This document shows positions 42,020 through 52,248 of a stretch of DNA of 64,000 bases, piece by piece. Location: positions 401,501 through 465,500 of the forward strand of contig NZ_CP038141.1 in NCBI RefSeq assembly GCF_006542355.1, written 5' to 3'. The notes beneath the pieces were generated by a model that saw nothing but the letters and a program-made list of their open reading frames with translations, did no database searches and had not been told where the DNA came from. A program made the translations under genes and the position numbers. The stretch is from Swingsia samuiensis. GTDB lineage: Bacteria; Pseudomonadota; Alphaproteobacteria; Acetobacterales; Acetobacteraceae. How positions within the stretch are numbered: the first letter of the stretch is position 1; each line of letters begins with the position of its first letter.

Positions 42020-42838
42020 ATGGCCAAGGTTCTGGTTGTCACCTCAGGAAAAGGTGGCGTCGGCAAGACGACATCGACCGCCGCCTTAGGCGCGGCGCTC
42101 GCGCAGACGGGACAAAATGTTGTCCTAGTTGATTTTGATGTTGGTCTTCGGAACCTTGATCTTGTCATGGGGGCAGAACGACGTGTTGTTTTTGATCTGA
42201 TCAATGTCGTTCAAGGCGATGCACGTCTCGCTCAAGCTCTTATCCGCGATAAAAGGTGCGAAACACTTTCTATCCTTCCCGCTTCTCAAACACGCGATAA
42301 AGACGCTCTTACCTCTGAAGGCGTTGCCAAAGTGATGGCAGAACTTCGTGAGAAGTTTGACTGGATCATCTGTGATAGCCCAGCAGGTATTGAACGCGGT
42401 GCTCAGCTGGCTATGTATCATGCCGATATGGCGGTCATTGTTACGAACCCAGAAGTAAGCTCTGTCCGCGATGCAGACCGCATTATCGGTCTTCTTGATA
42501 GCAAGACAGAAAAAGCTGAACGGGGCGAGAAGATGGATAAGCACCTTCTTCTGACCCGTTATGATCCAGCACGTGCAGCACGCAAAGAAATGCTAAACGT
42601 CGAAGATGTTCTGGAAATCCTTTCCATTCCTCTCGTTGGCATCATTCCAGAAAGCGAAGATGTTTTAAACGCATCAAACGTTGGTGCTCCTGTTACACTC
42701 GCCAATCCAGAAAGCATCCCTGCCCGCGCTTACTTTGAAGCTGCCAGACGTTTAGCTGGAGAAAAACTGGAAGTATCTGTTCCAGTAGAGAAAAAAGGAT
42801 TTTTTGACTGGCTCTTTGGCAAGAAGAGGGTCGCATGA
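42020..42838 (+). CDS. minD: Septum site-determining ATPase MinD
   Basis: Membrane-cycling ATPase that places division at midcell. 272 aa with the deviant Walker A motif [12 protein letters not shown] (residues 9-20), switch region [20 protein letters not shown] and [20 protein letters not shown], and a C-terminal amphipathic membrane-targeting helix rich in Phe/Trp/Lys ([15 protein letters not shown]). GGAG lies 8 bp before ATG. It lies 157 bp after minC and overlaps minE by 4 bp. Confidence 0.97.
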   Translation: MAKVLVVTSGKGGVGKTTSTAALGAALAQTGQNVVLVDFDVGLRNLDLVMGAERRVVFDLINVVQGDARLAQALIRDKRCETLSILPASQTRDKDALTSEGVAKVMAELREKFDWIICDSPAGIERGAQLAMYHADMAVIVTNPEVSSVRDADRIIGLLDSKTEKAERGEKMDKHLLLTRYDPARAARKEMLNVEDVLEILSIPLVGIIPESEDVLNASNVGAPVTLANPESIPARAYFEAARRLAGEKLEVSVPVEKKGFFDWLFGKKRVA

Positions 42839-43119
42839 GTTTTCTAAGCAATCTTTTCTCCAAACGGCAACAAGCCAGCGGTGCAATAGCTAAAGACCGG
42901 CTCCAAATTCTGCTAGCGCATGAGCGTAGCGCCGGAGATGGAAGCACTTCCGAACTGATCCAGAAGCTCCATAAGGAAATTATGGAAGTTGTCGCCCGAC
43001 ACGTTGCCGTGGATCAGGACAAAGTGCAGATCAAGGTTGATCAGGGAAGTGGCGGATGCTCAACATTAGAAATTGATGTTGAGGTCCCCCAAGAGCTTTA
43101 CCATCAAAAAGCATCATAA
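42835..43119 (+). CDS. minE: Cell division topological specificity factor MinE
   Basis: Stimulates MinD ATPase and drives pole-to-pole or gradient patterning. 94 aa with an N-terminal amphipathic segment ([11 protein letters not shown]), the MinD-contact region [14 protein letters not shown], and the C-terminal dimerisation domain with [20 protein letters not shown]. The ATGA overlap with minD couples translation, and a strong terminator follows. Confidence 0.96.
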   Translation: MSFLSNLFSKRQQASGAIAKDRLQILLAHERSAGDGSTSELIQKLHKEIMEVVARHVAVDQDKVQIKVDQGSGGCSTLEIDVEVPQELYHQKAS

Positions 43120-43125
43120 GACCCT

Positions 43126-43157
43126 AAAAATGCCAGAAACTCTTCTGGCATTTTTTT
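43126..43157 (+). terminator. Terminator of minCDE
   Basis: AATGCCAGAA / TTCTGGCATT stem with a 4-nt loop, flanked by A-run and T-run (seven T), starting 7 bp after minE. Confidence 0.92.
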
Positions 43158-43202
43158 CTTTCACTTCATGAACATATTCAAATAGCAACTAAGGTATAAT
43201 TT

Positions 43203-43556
43203 ATGAGCGGGTTTTTCGGTAATATCATGAACCAAGCTGTCGGTGCTTTAGGCGGCCAACTTGGCGATAAAATTGGTGAGCATTTTGGTGATTTCATTCG
43301 AGGTAACGGACTACAAATGCTGCTTAGCCAAGCCAGCAAAGTAGGCCTGCAAGATAAAGTACAATCCTGGATTGGAAATGGTGAGAACCTACCCATTTCA
43401 GCCGATGAACTACGTAGCCTTCTTTCAAACGAACAGATCAACGCAATTCTGGAAAAGACAGGCCTTCCCGTTGGGACAGTCCTACCACTAATCGCTCAGG
43501 TTTTACCGAATTTAGTGGATAAACACACACCTGAAGGCACAGTCCCTTCAGCATAA
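43203..43556 (+). CDS. YidB-like protein (DUF937)
   Basis: 117 aa cytoplasmic protein of the DUF937/YidB family, function unknown. It has a Gly-rich N-terminal segment (MNQAVGALGGQLGDKIGEHF) and the C-terminal domain ISADELRSLLSNEQINAILE followed by TGLPVGTVLPLIAQVLPNLV and HTPEG, which is the family hallmark. AGG lies 8 bp upstream of ATG, and a hairpin terminator follows. It is between minE and the TonB receptor but has its own terminators on both sides. Confidence 0.85.
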   Translation: MSGFFGNIMNQAVGALGGQLGDKIGEHFGDFIRGNGLQMLLSQASKVGLQDKVQSWIGNGENLPISADELRSLLSNEQINAILEKTGLPVGTVLPLIAQVLPNLVDKHTPEGTVPSA

Positions 43557-43562
43557 TTTCTA

Positions 43563-43602
43563 CCAGCGCTACGTTTCTCACCGTAGCGCTGGCTCCTCCT
43601 TT
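43563..43602 (+). terminator. Terminator after the YidB-like gene
   Basis: Perfect 11-bp stem CCAGCGCTACG / CGTAGCGCTGG (43563-43573 with 43582-43592), 8-nt loop, then CTCCTCCTTTT. Confidence 0.8.
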
Positions 43603-43644
43603 TAAGCTTCTGCATTGCGATAATTACGCCACACTTTCCACAAA

Positions 43645-43662
43645 AATCACGTCGTCGTGATT
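43645..43662. promoter_or_regulatory. Palindrome upstream of the TonB receptor gene
   Basis: AATCACG-TCGT-CGTGATT, 7-bp perfect arms, 83 bp before the receptor start. It does not look like a Fur box, and no T-run follows, so an operator is possible. Confidence 0.35.
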
Positions 43663-43744
43663 ATTTACGCAAAAAGTTATTGATTTTTATTTTACACGAT
43701 AAGATTTTGTAATTCGTTTTATTTACTTATGAGATCGTGAAATC

Positions 43745-46216
43745 GTGTCTGTACGTAATCTTACCCGGCATCCTCTCCTCCTAAGCACTTCATTGCTTGG
43801 CTCTTCACTCTTAATGCCGATCAGCGGATTATGTGCAGCGCCTACCCATTTTTCAAAAAATACAAAACCGCATATTCCATCCCACGTGCATCCCAAAGCC
43901 GCGCCTAAAACAGAAGTTTCAGGCGGGAGTGAATCCGTTATTGTTACCGGAACACGAGAATTTGGTAAGAAAGCGCGTGATTCGATTTCTCCCATTGATG
44001 TTGTATCCAATAAACAAATTACATCGACTGGGCAGCCCACCTTAAGAGATGCCCTCTCTCTCTTGCTCCCCTCCCTCACCATCCCAACTTCTGGGTTTGA
44101 TGCAGGCGCTTTAACGGACACCATCGCCTTACGTGGATTAAACCCGAACGAAACGCTTATTCTTGTTGATGGCAAACGCCGTCACACCACCGCAAACATC
44201 TATGCGGATCCAGGCCCATCTCAAGGTTCTACACCCGTCGACATTGACATGATCCCCATGTCAATGATCGATCATATTGAAGTCCTAAAAGACGGCGCAT
44301 CCGCCATGTATGGCTCGGATGCCGTTGCAGGAGTTGTCAATATTATCCTGAAAAAACAGGCTCGCGGCCTGCACATGCGCTCTAATAGCGGCATCACAAG
44401 TGAAGGCGATGGGTTCCAACAAGGTGTGTTCCTAGATGGAGGGTTTAACCTTCATGATCGTGGATTTGTACATATCGGAGGGGACCTGGTTCGCCAAGAT
44501 CACGCCTTAAGGTCGGCAGCAGATAGCCGGACAGGTACATATGTCAATAAAGTCCTCAGCCAACCGGAACAAACAAGACAAAGCGTTGCTATTAACGCTG
44601 GATATAATATCACAGACCACATTCAGGCATATGTTACCGGCACCTATGCACACCGCCATGCGGAATCTTTCCAGAACTATCGCACCCCATCTTCTTTAAG
44701 CAAATATCCTGGATATGCTGCCATCTTCCCAGATGGCTATTCTCCGATCCTCGCTTTAGAAGAAAATGATTACGAAATTACAACAGGCTTAAAAGGAACT
44801 CTCTCTGGATGGCACTGGGACCTTTCCACTGTTTACGGTCGTGATTATAATCAATTTGATGCCTTAAACACGACAAATACAGCCGTTTATACTGCTACCG
44901 GTCGTACACCTACCCGCTTTGATACCCAAGGCTATAATAACTCTCAATGGACAAGTAGCTTTGATCTTTCCAGAAAGTTTAATCTCTCTTTTTGGCCCCA
45001 TAGCATTAACGTCGCAGGAGGAGCCGCTTACCGTTATGAATCCTATTCTGTAGGCACGGGCTCCCCTGATAGTACTCTTGGAACGGGGGCCGATGCTGTT
45101 CCCGGGACCCAGCCTTATAATGCAGGCAATTGGTCCCGCGATGTTACATCCGGCTATATCGACCTTGCCACCCATCTGATGAAACATTGGTCCTTAGACC
45201 TTGCTGGCCGCGTAGAGCATTATACCGATATTGGCGATGCCAAGACAGGAAAGGTCGCAACGCGCTATGACTTCAGCAAGCGTTTCGCTATTCGAGGAAC
45301 GTTTAGTAATGGCTTCCATGCCCCAACGCTCCCTCAGCAGCATTATTCAGCCTTGGCTATTTCCCCAAATGCCGCACGTGGTTTAATTGCCAATAGTTCT
45401 CCAGGGGCTCTTGCCAATGGTGCTTCCAGCCTTAAACCTGAATACTCAACCAGTGTTGAAGGTGGGATTGTTGCCGAACCCATTAAAAAACTCCACATTA
45501 CAGCAGATGCGTATCAAATTGATTTAAGAGATCGCATTATGCCGGGCGGAAATGTTCGTGGGGCAGCGGCATATAACACCCTCCTCGCAGATGGGTTTCC
45601 TCTCCCTGCCAGTGCAGCAAGCTGGCAAGAAGGGCAGCTTTCAGCACATTGGTTTGCCAATGTCGCCAATACACGAACGCAAGGTTTGGATATTACGGCA
45701 ACATACCCTGTCGAATTACATCAATTTGGGCATATCGATTGGGATACAGCTATCAATTTAAACCGTACACGTATGCGCCATCAGGCAAGCAGCTCCACAG
45801 GGCAAGGACTACTTGATGCGCAGTATGTTGCTTATATGACGACGGCTTTTCCTCGCTCTAAAATTATCTTTGGTGCTCAATGGCGATCCCCTCACAATAA
45901 ATGGAATGTAGGGGTTCACGAAATCCGATACGGCCAAACAACATCTCAACTGACCTATTATTCTGGTCCCAATGCTTTTAGTGGCGGTTTCCGTGAATTT
46001 AAAAATGCTCCTAAATGGACGACAAATGCATCCGTGACTTACAATATCAATCATCATTGGAGCGCAACAATTGGAGGCAATAATATCTTTGCAGCTTTCC
46101 CATCCGCCGTTCCCAAAGAGAATCGTTATTTAGGGGCACCCCAGTATTATATGAGCACTAACCAGCTTGGGATTCTGGGGGGATACTACTACCTCGATGT
46201 CAGCGCTCGTTTCTAA
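43745..46216 (+). CDS. TonB-dependent outer-membrane receptor
   Basis: Outer-membrane beta-barrel importer energised by TonB-ExbBD. The GTG start gives 823 aa with a signal peptide (about 1-31), a TonB-box-like SESVIVTGTRE (62-72), a plug domain (about 75-200, with LRGLNPNETLILVDGKRRH and EVLKDGASAMYGSDAVAGVV), then the barrel, ending in LDVSARF with the required terminal Phe. The ligand cannot be inferred; no siderophore synthesis or degradation genes are nearby. It stands alone, with a shared terminator against holA. Confidence 0.93.
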   Translation: MSVRNLTRHPLLLSTSLLGSSLLMPISGLCAAPTHFSKNTKPHIPSHVHPKAAPKTEVSGGSESVIVTGTREFGKKARDSISPIDVVSNKQITSTGQPTLRDALSLLLPSLTIPTSGFDAGALTDTIALRGLNPNETLILVDGKRRHTTANIYADPGPSQGSTPVDIDMIPMSMIDHIEVLKDGASAMYGSDAVAGVVNIILKKQARGLHMRSNSGITSEGDGFQQGVFLDGGFNLHDRGFVHIGGDLVRQDHALRSAADSRTGTYVNKVLSQPEQTRQSVAINAGYNITDHIQAYVTGTYAHRHAESFQNYRTPSSLSKYPGYAAIFPDGYSPILALEENDYEITTGLKGTLSGWHWDLSTVYGRDYNQFDALNTTNTAVYTATGRTPTRFDTQGYNNSQWTSSFDLSRKFNLSFWPHSINVAGGAAYRYESYSVGTGSPDSTLGTGADAVPGTQPYNAGNWSRDVTSGYIDLATHLMKHWSLDLAGRVEHYTDIGDAKTGKVATRYDFSKRFAIRGTFSNGFHAPTLPQQHYSALAISPNAARGLIANSSPGALANGASSLKPEYSTSVEGGIVAEPIKKLHITADAYQIDLRDRIMPGGNVRGAAAYNTLLADGFPLPASAASWQEGQLSAHWFANVANTRTQGLDITATYPVELHQFGHIDWDTAINLNRTRMRHQASSSTGQGLLDAQYVAYMTTAFPRSKIIFGAQWRSPHNKWNVGVHEIRYGQTTSQLTYYSGPNAFSGGFREFKNAPKWTTNASVTYNINHHWSATIGGNNIFAAFPSAVPKENRYLGAPQYYMSTNQLGILGGYYYLDVSARF

Positions 46217-46219
46217 AAT

Positions 46220-46243
46220 ATAAGCAGGATCTTTCCTGCTTAT
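46220..46243. terminator. Bidirectional terminator between TonB receptor and holA
   Basis: Ten-bp stem ATAAGCAGGA / TCCTGCTTAT with a 4-nt loop, flanked by A-rich and T-rich runs. It overlaps the holA stop codon and can serve both convergent genes. Confidence 0.8.
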
Positions 46244-47238
46244 TTCCAAATCTGACTCAATGCTGCGATATGCCTCCGACACAGTAACTCGTCTGGGGCA
46301 CCACTTTGCTTACAGGCTAGTTCGAGTGCTTGCGTTTCATTTAAAGCTTTCTCTAAAGAGGATAAAGGCCAACGGTCTAAAGCTTGATTAAAGGCAGGCA
46401 CTTTCTTAAAAAAAACGGGAGGCCTTAAATTTTTCATCGCCTCCGCACGCCCTTGACCACTTCCTACAGCAAGAGCCACTCGTTCTAAACGCCCCAAAAC
46501 GCCCAAAGCACTCCGTGCCACTGCAACAGCATTTGCCCCGTCTGCTAAAGCGCGTTCCAACGCCTGATCTGCTTCTGCCCGATTACCGGACAAAGCTGCA
46601 AACACAGCATCCTCTAAAGAATTTCCTCCACCATCCCCGATACAATCCTGAACAGAGGACAAATCCAACTGCCCACCCTTGCCGGCATAAAGAATAAGCT
46701 TCTCTATTTCTCCACGGATGCCGCCACGATCTGCCCCTAAATGATTAACCAGCCAAAGCAAAGCATCCCGATCAATCGTGACACCTTCTTTTTGCAAGGC
46801 ATCTGTCACTGTTTTTGAGAGGGCTTTTCCTTCTTCAGGATAACAAGCAATGGATGCAACGTCCTTGTGCTTTTCTGCAAAAGCCCGGAGCTTGGAGCGA
46901 GGGGTTAAACTGGCGGCCTCTATAACAATGAGCGTATCTGTTGATATTTCAAGGGCTTTTGTTAGCTGCGTTACGATGTTTTCTTGAGCATCCCTCAACC
47001 AAACTACACGACGACCACCGATAAGAGAAAGCGCTGTTGCTTCTTCTTCCAACCGGTCCTGTGTGTCTCGATTCAACTGCGCCACACGAAAGGGATCATC
47101 TGTCGTTTGAGCAACGTACCGTACAACCTGAAGCGCACGTTCTCTTATTAACCCAGTATCCTCTCCATAAAATAATAGAGCCCGCCATGATCCCGCATCT
47201 TTTAAGATCCGTTCAACATTCCTAGGCTCTATTTTCAT
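46240..47238 (-). CDS. holA: DNA polymerase III subunit delta
   Basis: Delta subunit of the clamp loader, which opens the sliding clamp. The 332-aa protein begins MKIEPRNVERILKDAGSWRA and has LLFYGEDTGLIRERA (degenerate P-loop region), ALSLIGGRRVVWLRDA, and LLWLVNHLGADRGGIRGEIE, as in alphaproteobacterial HolA. It is 3 bp after lptE and is the last gene in the DUF3576-leuS-lptE-holA cluster. Confidence 0.92.
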   Translation of the reverse strand: MKIEPRNVERILKDAGSWRALLFYGEDTGLIRERALQVVRYVAQTTDDPFRVAQLNRDTQDRLEEEATALSLIGGRRVVWLRDAQENIVTQLTKALEISTDTLIVIEAASLTPRSKLRAFAEKHKDVASIACYPEEGKALSKTVTDALQKEGVTIDRDALLWLVNHLGADRGGIRGEIEKLILYAGKGGQLDLSSVQDCIGDGGGNSLEDAVFAALSGNRAEADQALERALADGANAVAVARSALGVLGRLERVALAVGSGQGRAEAMKNLRPPVFFKKVPAFNQALDRWPLSSLEKALNETQALELACKQSGAPDELLCRRHIAALSQIWK

Positions 47239-47241
47239 GTT

Positions 47242-47919
47242 TTATTGGGCAGACTGTGTCGTTGTTACCGTTGGCAGACGACCAATAGAGGCGGCAGGGA
47301 AACCATCTATTCCAACAGGGACAGTTGTTTTTTGTCCGTTATCTTTAGGCATTCCATCCATATCCACATAACGAGGCATCTCTTGAGCCGCATCTGGATT
47401 ATTCTGCGATGGTTTGGCACGAGACTTAAACCACGTTGCTACCTGCATCATCACTTGGTTCGCCAAATTGTCTGCAATACGCGCTTGCAACGTTTCATCA
47501 TTCAAAGTCTGAGCAAAATATTGCTCATAAGTCGCATTATATCCATCTAAGGTATTCGCATCGCCTTGAGCGATAAGCTGAGGATATTGCGCTACCGTGA
47601 AAAGCTGCCAGTGCGCTGTACCATTTCCACGTAATCTACCGGCTGTGTTATCCCGGTGAATATCCAGCACTTCTTCTCCCATGCTGGAATTAACACGCAA
47701 CGTATATTTCTGTGGATTCTCTGGCCCTGAGCCGCTTAAGTCTTTTTGCAGAGCAAGGCGCAACAACTGACCATAACGACCATAAATATTCTCAACATAC
47801 ACTTGAGAAAGCTCAGAACCAACGCTCGTGGTGGGGCTTAACTTTCCATAAAGAGGTGAAAAACCACACCCCCCCAACATGAGTAAGCTTAATAAGAAAA
47901 CAGCACCTTGTCGTTTCAT
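47242..47919 (-). CDS. lptE: LPS-assembly lipoprotein LptE
   Basis: Outer-membrane lipoprotein that plugs LptD during lipopolysaccharide insertion. ATG 47919 overlaps the leuS end region and is followed by a signal peptide with lipobox LGGC; the longer frame starting inside leuS was rejected. 225 aa; GCGFSPLYG after the lipobox and QLLRLALQKDLSGSG are typical of alphaproteobacterial LptE. The C-terminal 60 residues are Pro/Asp-rich and probably disordered. The leuS-lptE-holA order is conserved in many proteobacteria. Confidence 0.88.
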   Translation of the reverse strand: MKRQGAVFLLSLLMLGGCGFSPLYGKLSPTTSVGSELSQVYVENIYGRYGQLLRLALQKDLSGSGPENPQKYTLRVNSSMGEEVLDIHRDNTAGRLRGNGTAHWQLFTVAQYPQLIAQGDANTLDGYNATYEQYFAQTLNDETLQARIADNLANQVMMQVATWFKSRAKPSQNNPDAAQEMPRYVDMDGMPKDNGQKTTVPVGIDGFPAASIGRLPTVTTTQSAQ

Positions 47920-47920
47920 T

Positions 47921-50518
47921 TCACCCTGCCACCACAAAATTAACAATGCGGTTCGGAACATGAATTTCTTTCACCACACGCTTACCTTCCAATGCTTTCG
48001 CTACATTGGGCTCTGCTTTCGCCGCTGCGAGAACATCTTCTCTTGGCGCATCGGGAGGAACATCAATCGTTCCTCTCAATTTTCCCAAGACCTGTACACC
48101 AATCGTAATGCTTTTCACTGAAAGCCACTCTTGCTGCGCCTCAGGCCATGCCCGATTAACAACCAATTCACCTTCAGGCTCAAGACGCGCCATCATGTCT
48201 TCTGCCAAATGTGGCATCATCGGCGCAACAAGCAAAGACAAAACATAAGCAGCCTCACGACGGGCCGCCGGTAATCCCTCTGCTTTTTTAGTCATGGTAT
48301 CGGCCAATGCTGATGTCAGCTCATGTAAACGAGCGACGGCAACATTCGGTGTAAAAGCTTCTAAAGCCTCTGTTACCGCAACGATCGTACGATGTGTAAC
48401 ACGTCGTAAATCGTCCCCACCCTCTCCATGAACACTATCAATCGGATCCTGCTCGGCAACAGCGGTGACTAAACGATACAGCTTTTGCCCATACCGAGCT
48501 GCGGCTGCAACGCCTGCTGCCGTCCACTCCATATCACGTTCAGGAGGACTATCAGACAGAACAAACCACCGCGCTGTATCAGCACCAAAGCGCTCAATAA
48601 TATCCACGGGGGATACGGTATTGCGCTTGGATTTGGACATTTTTTCAGAACGCCCAACCTGAACAGGAATCCCGGTGTCCTTCCGAACAACACTCTCCCC
48701 TCGATGTTCTACCTCTTCAGGATAAAGCCATTCGTTACCATCTCGATAGCTTTCATGGGTCACCATGCCTTGGGTAAAAAGACCATCGAAGGGTTCATCT
48801 ATACCGACATGCCCTGTCTCATGCATCGCCCTTGTAAAGAAGCGCGCATAAAGCAGATGCAAAATCGCATGCTCAATCCCGCCAATATATTGATCGACAG
48901 GGAGCCAACCATTAGCCGCATCAGGGAGTGTCGGCGTATCAGCGCGCGGGCTTGTGAACCGTGCGAAGTACCATGAACTATCCACAAATGTATCAAATGT
49001 GTCTGTCTCTCGGGTCGCCTTGCCACCACATTTAGGGCAATCAACATGCTTCCATGTGGGATGATGATCCAACGGATTACCAGGACGATCAAACGTAACA
49101 TCTTCTGGCAAAACAACAGGCAGCTGATCATCTGGGACAGGAACCGTCCCACAAGAAGAGCAATGAATAATCGGGATCGGGCAACCCCAATAACGCTGGC
49201 GAGATACTCCCCAATCTCTCAAGCGCCAATTAACGACACCATGCCCTACGCCCATACCTTCAAGGCGCTCTATGACCTTCTTCTTTGCAACCGCAACATC
49301 CAACCCATCAAGAGGGCCCGAATTATAAAGCGTTGCATCACCCGTAACCGCTTTTTTGCCAATCACAAATGTTTCTGGGTCCTCTCCTTTCGGGAGAAGA
49401 ACTTGCGGGACAGGAAGGTCATATTTCCGTGCAAAATCCAGATCTCTCTGATCACCACAGGGGCAACCGAACACAGCACCTGTTCCATAATCCATCAGAA
49501 CAAAATTCGCGATCCATACTGGTGCTGTTTTATCTGGATCTAACGGATTAGAAACACGCAAACCCGTATCAAACCCACGCTTTTCCGCTGCTTCAATCGC
49601 TTCTTCTGACGTTCCCATACGGCGACATTCTTCAACAAATGCCGCTGCCTGTGCATTATTCTTCGCAATCTTCGCAGCCAAAGGGTGATCAGCCGAAATA
49701 CCGATAAAGCTCAGGCCAAACAACGTATCGGGGCGTGTTGTAAAGACCTCAACACTATCCAGATCAATATCAAAGCCTTCAGGAGGATTGCTTAATGGGA
49801 AACGAACTTTGGCCCCTTCTGAACGACCAATCCAACGCTCCTGCATCGTCCGAACGCGTTCTGGCCAACGATCAAGCTTGTTCAGGCTTTCCAATAATGG
49901 TTCAGCAAACTTGGTAATCTTCAAGAACCATTGAGACAGGGTTTTCTTCTCAATGAGTGCTCCAGAACGCCAGCCTCGCCCGTCAACAACTTGCTCATTC
50001 GCAAGCACTGTTTGATCGACAGGATCCCAGTTCACAGCTGAATCACGACGCTCAACCAGCCCTGCGGCCATCATATCCAGAAAAAGCTTTTGTTGCTTGC
50101 CGTAATATTCTGGCAAGCATGTCGCAATTTCCCGATCCCAATCCAATGAGAAACCGAGCCTTTGCAGCGTTCCCCGCATGGTTGCGATATTTTCCATCGT
50201 CCATTTGCCGGGGTGCACATTTCGTTCACGCGCTGCATTTTCAGCGGGAAGGCCAAAAGCATCCCAACCCATTGGGTGTAACACACTAAAACCACGGGCA
50301 CGTTTATAACGAGCGACCACATCTCCTAATGTATAATTCCGTACATGCCCCACATGCAGCTGTCCCGATGGGTACGGAAACATTTCCAGCACATAATATT
50401 TTGGCTTATCAGCAGGTGGGATATCAGGAACTGAAAAAACATTCTTCCGTGCCCACTCTGCTTGCCAGAAGGGTTCACGAGAATGGAAATCAAACATTGG
50501 AATTGTCGTATCGCTCAT
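47921..50518 (-). CDS. leuS: Leucyl-tRNA synthetase
   Basis: Class I synthetase charging tRNA-Leu. ATG 50518 ([18 protein letters not shown]) lies 7 bp after the DUF3576 gene; an upstream in-frame start inside that gene was rejected. The 865-aa enzyme has the HIGH-type motif [19 protein letters not shown], an editing CP1 domain (about 225-415, with [13 protein letters not shown]), a zinc-like CPKCGG segment, and KMSKS in [16 protein letters not shown]. The C-terminal domain is of normal length. Confidence 0.97.
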   Translation of the reverse strand: MSDTTIPMFDFHSREPFWQAEWARKNVFSVPDIPPADKPKYYVLEMFPYPSGQLHVGHVRNYTLGDVVARYKRARGFSVLHPMGWDAFGLPAENAARERNVHPGKWTMENIATMRGTLQRLGFSLDWDREIATCLPEYYGKQQKLFLDMMAAGLVERRDSAVNWDPVDQTVLANEQVVDGRGWRSGALIEKKTLSQWFLKITKFAEPLLESLNKLDRWPERVRTMQERWIGRSEGAKVRFPLSNPPEGFDIDLDSVEVFTTRPDTLFGLSFIGISADHPLAAKIAKNNAQAAAFVEECRRMGTSEEAIEAAEKRGFDTGLRVSNPLDPDKTAPVWIANFVLMDYGTGAVFGCPCGDQRDLDFARKYDLPVPQVLLPKGEDPETFVIGKKAVTGDATLYNSGPLDGLDVAVAKKKVIERLEGMGVGHGVVNWRLRDWGVSRQRYWGCPIPIIHCSSCGTVPVPDDQLPVVLPEDVTFDRPGNPLDHHPTWKHVDCPKCGGKATRETDTFDTFVDSSWYFARFTSPRADTPTLPDAANGWLPVDQYIGGIEHAILHLLYARFFTRAMHETGHVGIDEPFDGLFTQGMVTHESYRDGNEWLYPEEVEHRGESVVRKDTGIPVQVGRSEKMSKSKRNTVSPVDIIERFGADTARWFVLSDSPPERDMEWTAAGVAAAARYGQKLYRLVTAVAEQDPIDSVHGEGGDDLRRVTHRTIVAVTEALEAFTPNVAVARLHELTSALADTMTKKAEGLPAARREAAYVLSLLVAPMMPHLAEDMMARLEPEGELVVNRAWPEAQQEWLSVKSITIGVQVLGKLRGTIDVPPDAPREDVLAAAKAEPNVAKALEGKRVVKEIHVPNRIVNFVVAG

Positions 50519-50525
50519 ATTAAAC

Positions 50526-51047
50526 TCAGTTATCCCGACCGCCATTCTCTGCGCGCAGTTGGCGTGCACGTGCAAGAATACGTGTTGTTATGTCGGATGT
50601 AATCGTTTCAGAAACAGGTGTATCCTGCCATTGGCCACCTTGATATTCCTGACGGAATACAGACACACGCAAAGCATCTGACCGCAAACGACGATCAAGA
50701 ACATAAGCCGCAATTTTAAAGCGCTCATTCTTGCTCGCAACAGGCTGATACCAATCCGTCAAGATAACACCGCCAACCGCATCAGCCGATGCAAGCGGCA
50801 TAAAGGATAATGTATCAATCGCACCGCGCCACAAATACGCGTTAACGCCACCTTTTAATTGATCAGCTCCGCCTTCTGCGCCTCGATCCACACCCAAGAG
50901 GTGATTACGTGGTTTTGTTAAGCTGTTAGGATCCCGCTCGCTATGTCCGCAAGCGGCGATTGTTCCTAATGCCAGCATACCTGCGGCAAACCGAACTGCC
51001 AGACGTCGAGAAGAACTAGTAACTGTCATTTGCATACGAGGCATCAT
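50526..51047 (-). CDS. DUF3576 lipoprotein
   Basis: Conserved alphaproteobacterial envelope protein of unknown function. ATG 51047/51044 has AGGA at the right distance; a longer frame to 51107 lacks a convincing ribosome site. The 173-aa precursor carries a signal peptide with lipobox IAAC, then the domain with [29 protein letters not shown] and [20 protein letters not shown]. The link with leuS-lptE-holA is commonly conserved, which suggests a role in envelope biogenesis; that is inference. Confidence 0.85.
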   Translation of the reverse strand: MMPRMQMTVTSSSRRLAVRFAAGMLALGTIAACGHSERDPNSLTKPRNHLLGVDRGAEGGADQLKGGVNAYLWRGAIDTLSFMPLASADAVGGVILTDWYQPVASKNERFKIAAYVLDRRLRSDALRVSVFRQEYQGGQWQDTPVSETITSDITTRILARARQLRAENGGRDN

Positions 51048-51307
51048 GGTATCCTGCGGGCCAAGCCAAGGCCGATCTCGGAATAGATATAAATTGGCAA
51101 AATTCATATCCCAAACATTTCACTCTTCATATCGTGCTCATGAGAAGAGGCCAAGCTTTCTCTGCGCATTAATGCTTTAATACGCATGCTACATACAATA
51201 TTTCGAGCATTTTTCACATCGTTGTATAAAACAATACATATTTTATCAAATAACGAACGGCCACCCTCAGCCTCTTACAAGCACAGAATCATCTTTGCTT
51301 TTGTCAT

Positions 51308-52216
51308 TTATTGCTTCACCCAAGGTTGTACGCGAGGAGCAAAAGCAAGCTGTTTTTTTGCTTTCTGAGGAGAAGCTCCATCTAAATTGTTGTAATAATA
51401 GACGCTTTCTATCCCCATTAAACGAGTGGCCTCACTTTCTTCCATAAAAACCGGCTGAGCCGCACCGCTCCAATGCGCATAAAAAGATAACCACTCACAC
51501 ATTTGAACAGGATGATCATCCACAATATTATAAATGCCAGCCGGAGCTTGCAAAGCGGCAATCGTTGCAGATACAGCGTCTTCCACATGAACAAATGATA
51601 GAATACTGCTCCCTCTCCCGATGAGAGGCACTTCTACATTGCGAAAATGCTGGCTAAATGCGCCATTTAAAGAATACCACGTTCTTGGCCCATAGAAAAA
51701 ACCATATCGCAATGCCACTCCCTCCATAGGGCTCTCCAAAACCCTTTTTTCCAAGGCGGCATACATTCTTGAACTTTCTCCAATGTGGCCGGGCGCATCC
51801 ATCTTAAATGTCGAACTTTCATCCGCAAGGCCACCGTTTTCAGCATTCAAATAGAAGCCGCTTGATTGCTGAATATATCGCTTTACACCGCATGCGTGAG
51901 CCGCAGCATGTAAATTTCCCCCTCCTTCCAAGCGTAGTTTCTTATCTGCTGGCAAACGTTCGGCTAACTCAAATGGAGAAGATGGGAGAGAAGTAAGCTG
52001 ATCGATAACAACATCAGGACGAATATCTTCCATAATAGACATAATATTCGTTCGGTCCAATACATTCCCTTTAACAGCACAAGCCCCAAGTTCAGCAATA
52101 AAGGAAAGGCTTTCAGGCCTTTGCGCCATTCCCCATACATCATGGCCAGCTTTTAATAACTGTACCATTAATGGCCGACCAAGCGCTCCGCTCGCGCCTG
52201 CAACAAAAATTTTCAT
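51308..52216 (-). CDS. NAD(P)-dependent epimerase/dehydratase (extended SDR family)
   Basis: 302-aa Rossmann-fold protein. The N-terminal VAGASGALGRPLMVQLLKAG is the GxxGxxG cofactor motif of extended SDRs, and the SSGFYLNAE...SSRMYAALEKRVL region replaces the usual YxxxK with MYAALEK, giving a candidate Tyr-Lys pair. VHVEDAVSATIAALQAPAGIYNI, split as VHVEDAVSATIAALQ and APAGIYNI, marks the substrate domain. It is the distal gene of an rrf2-cupin-SDR cluster on the minus strand, so Rrf2 control is likely. The substrate is unknown. Confidence 0.82.
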   Translation of the reverse strand: MKIFVAGASGALGRPLMVQLLKAGHDVWGMAQRPESLSFIAELGACAVKGNVLDRTNIMSIMEDIRPDVVIDQLTSLPSSPFELAERLPADKKLRLEGGGNLHAAAHACGVKRYIQQSSGFYLNAENGGLADESSTFKMDAPGHIGESSRMYAALEKRVLESPMEGVALRYGFFYGPRTWYSLNGAFSQHFRNVEVPLIGRGSSILSFVHVEDAVSATIAALQAPAGIYNIVDDHPVQMCEWLSFYAHWSGAAQPVFMEESEATRLMGIESVYYYNNLDGASPQKAKKQLAFAPRVQPWVKQ

Positions 52217-52248
52217 ATTTTATTTTCCAATATATTTATTCTGAAAAG

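Noticed and set aside
43745-46216. Siderophore-receptor assignment for the TonB receptor
   Set aside because: No Fur box and no iron or siderophore genes nearby; only the general receptor call is supported.
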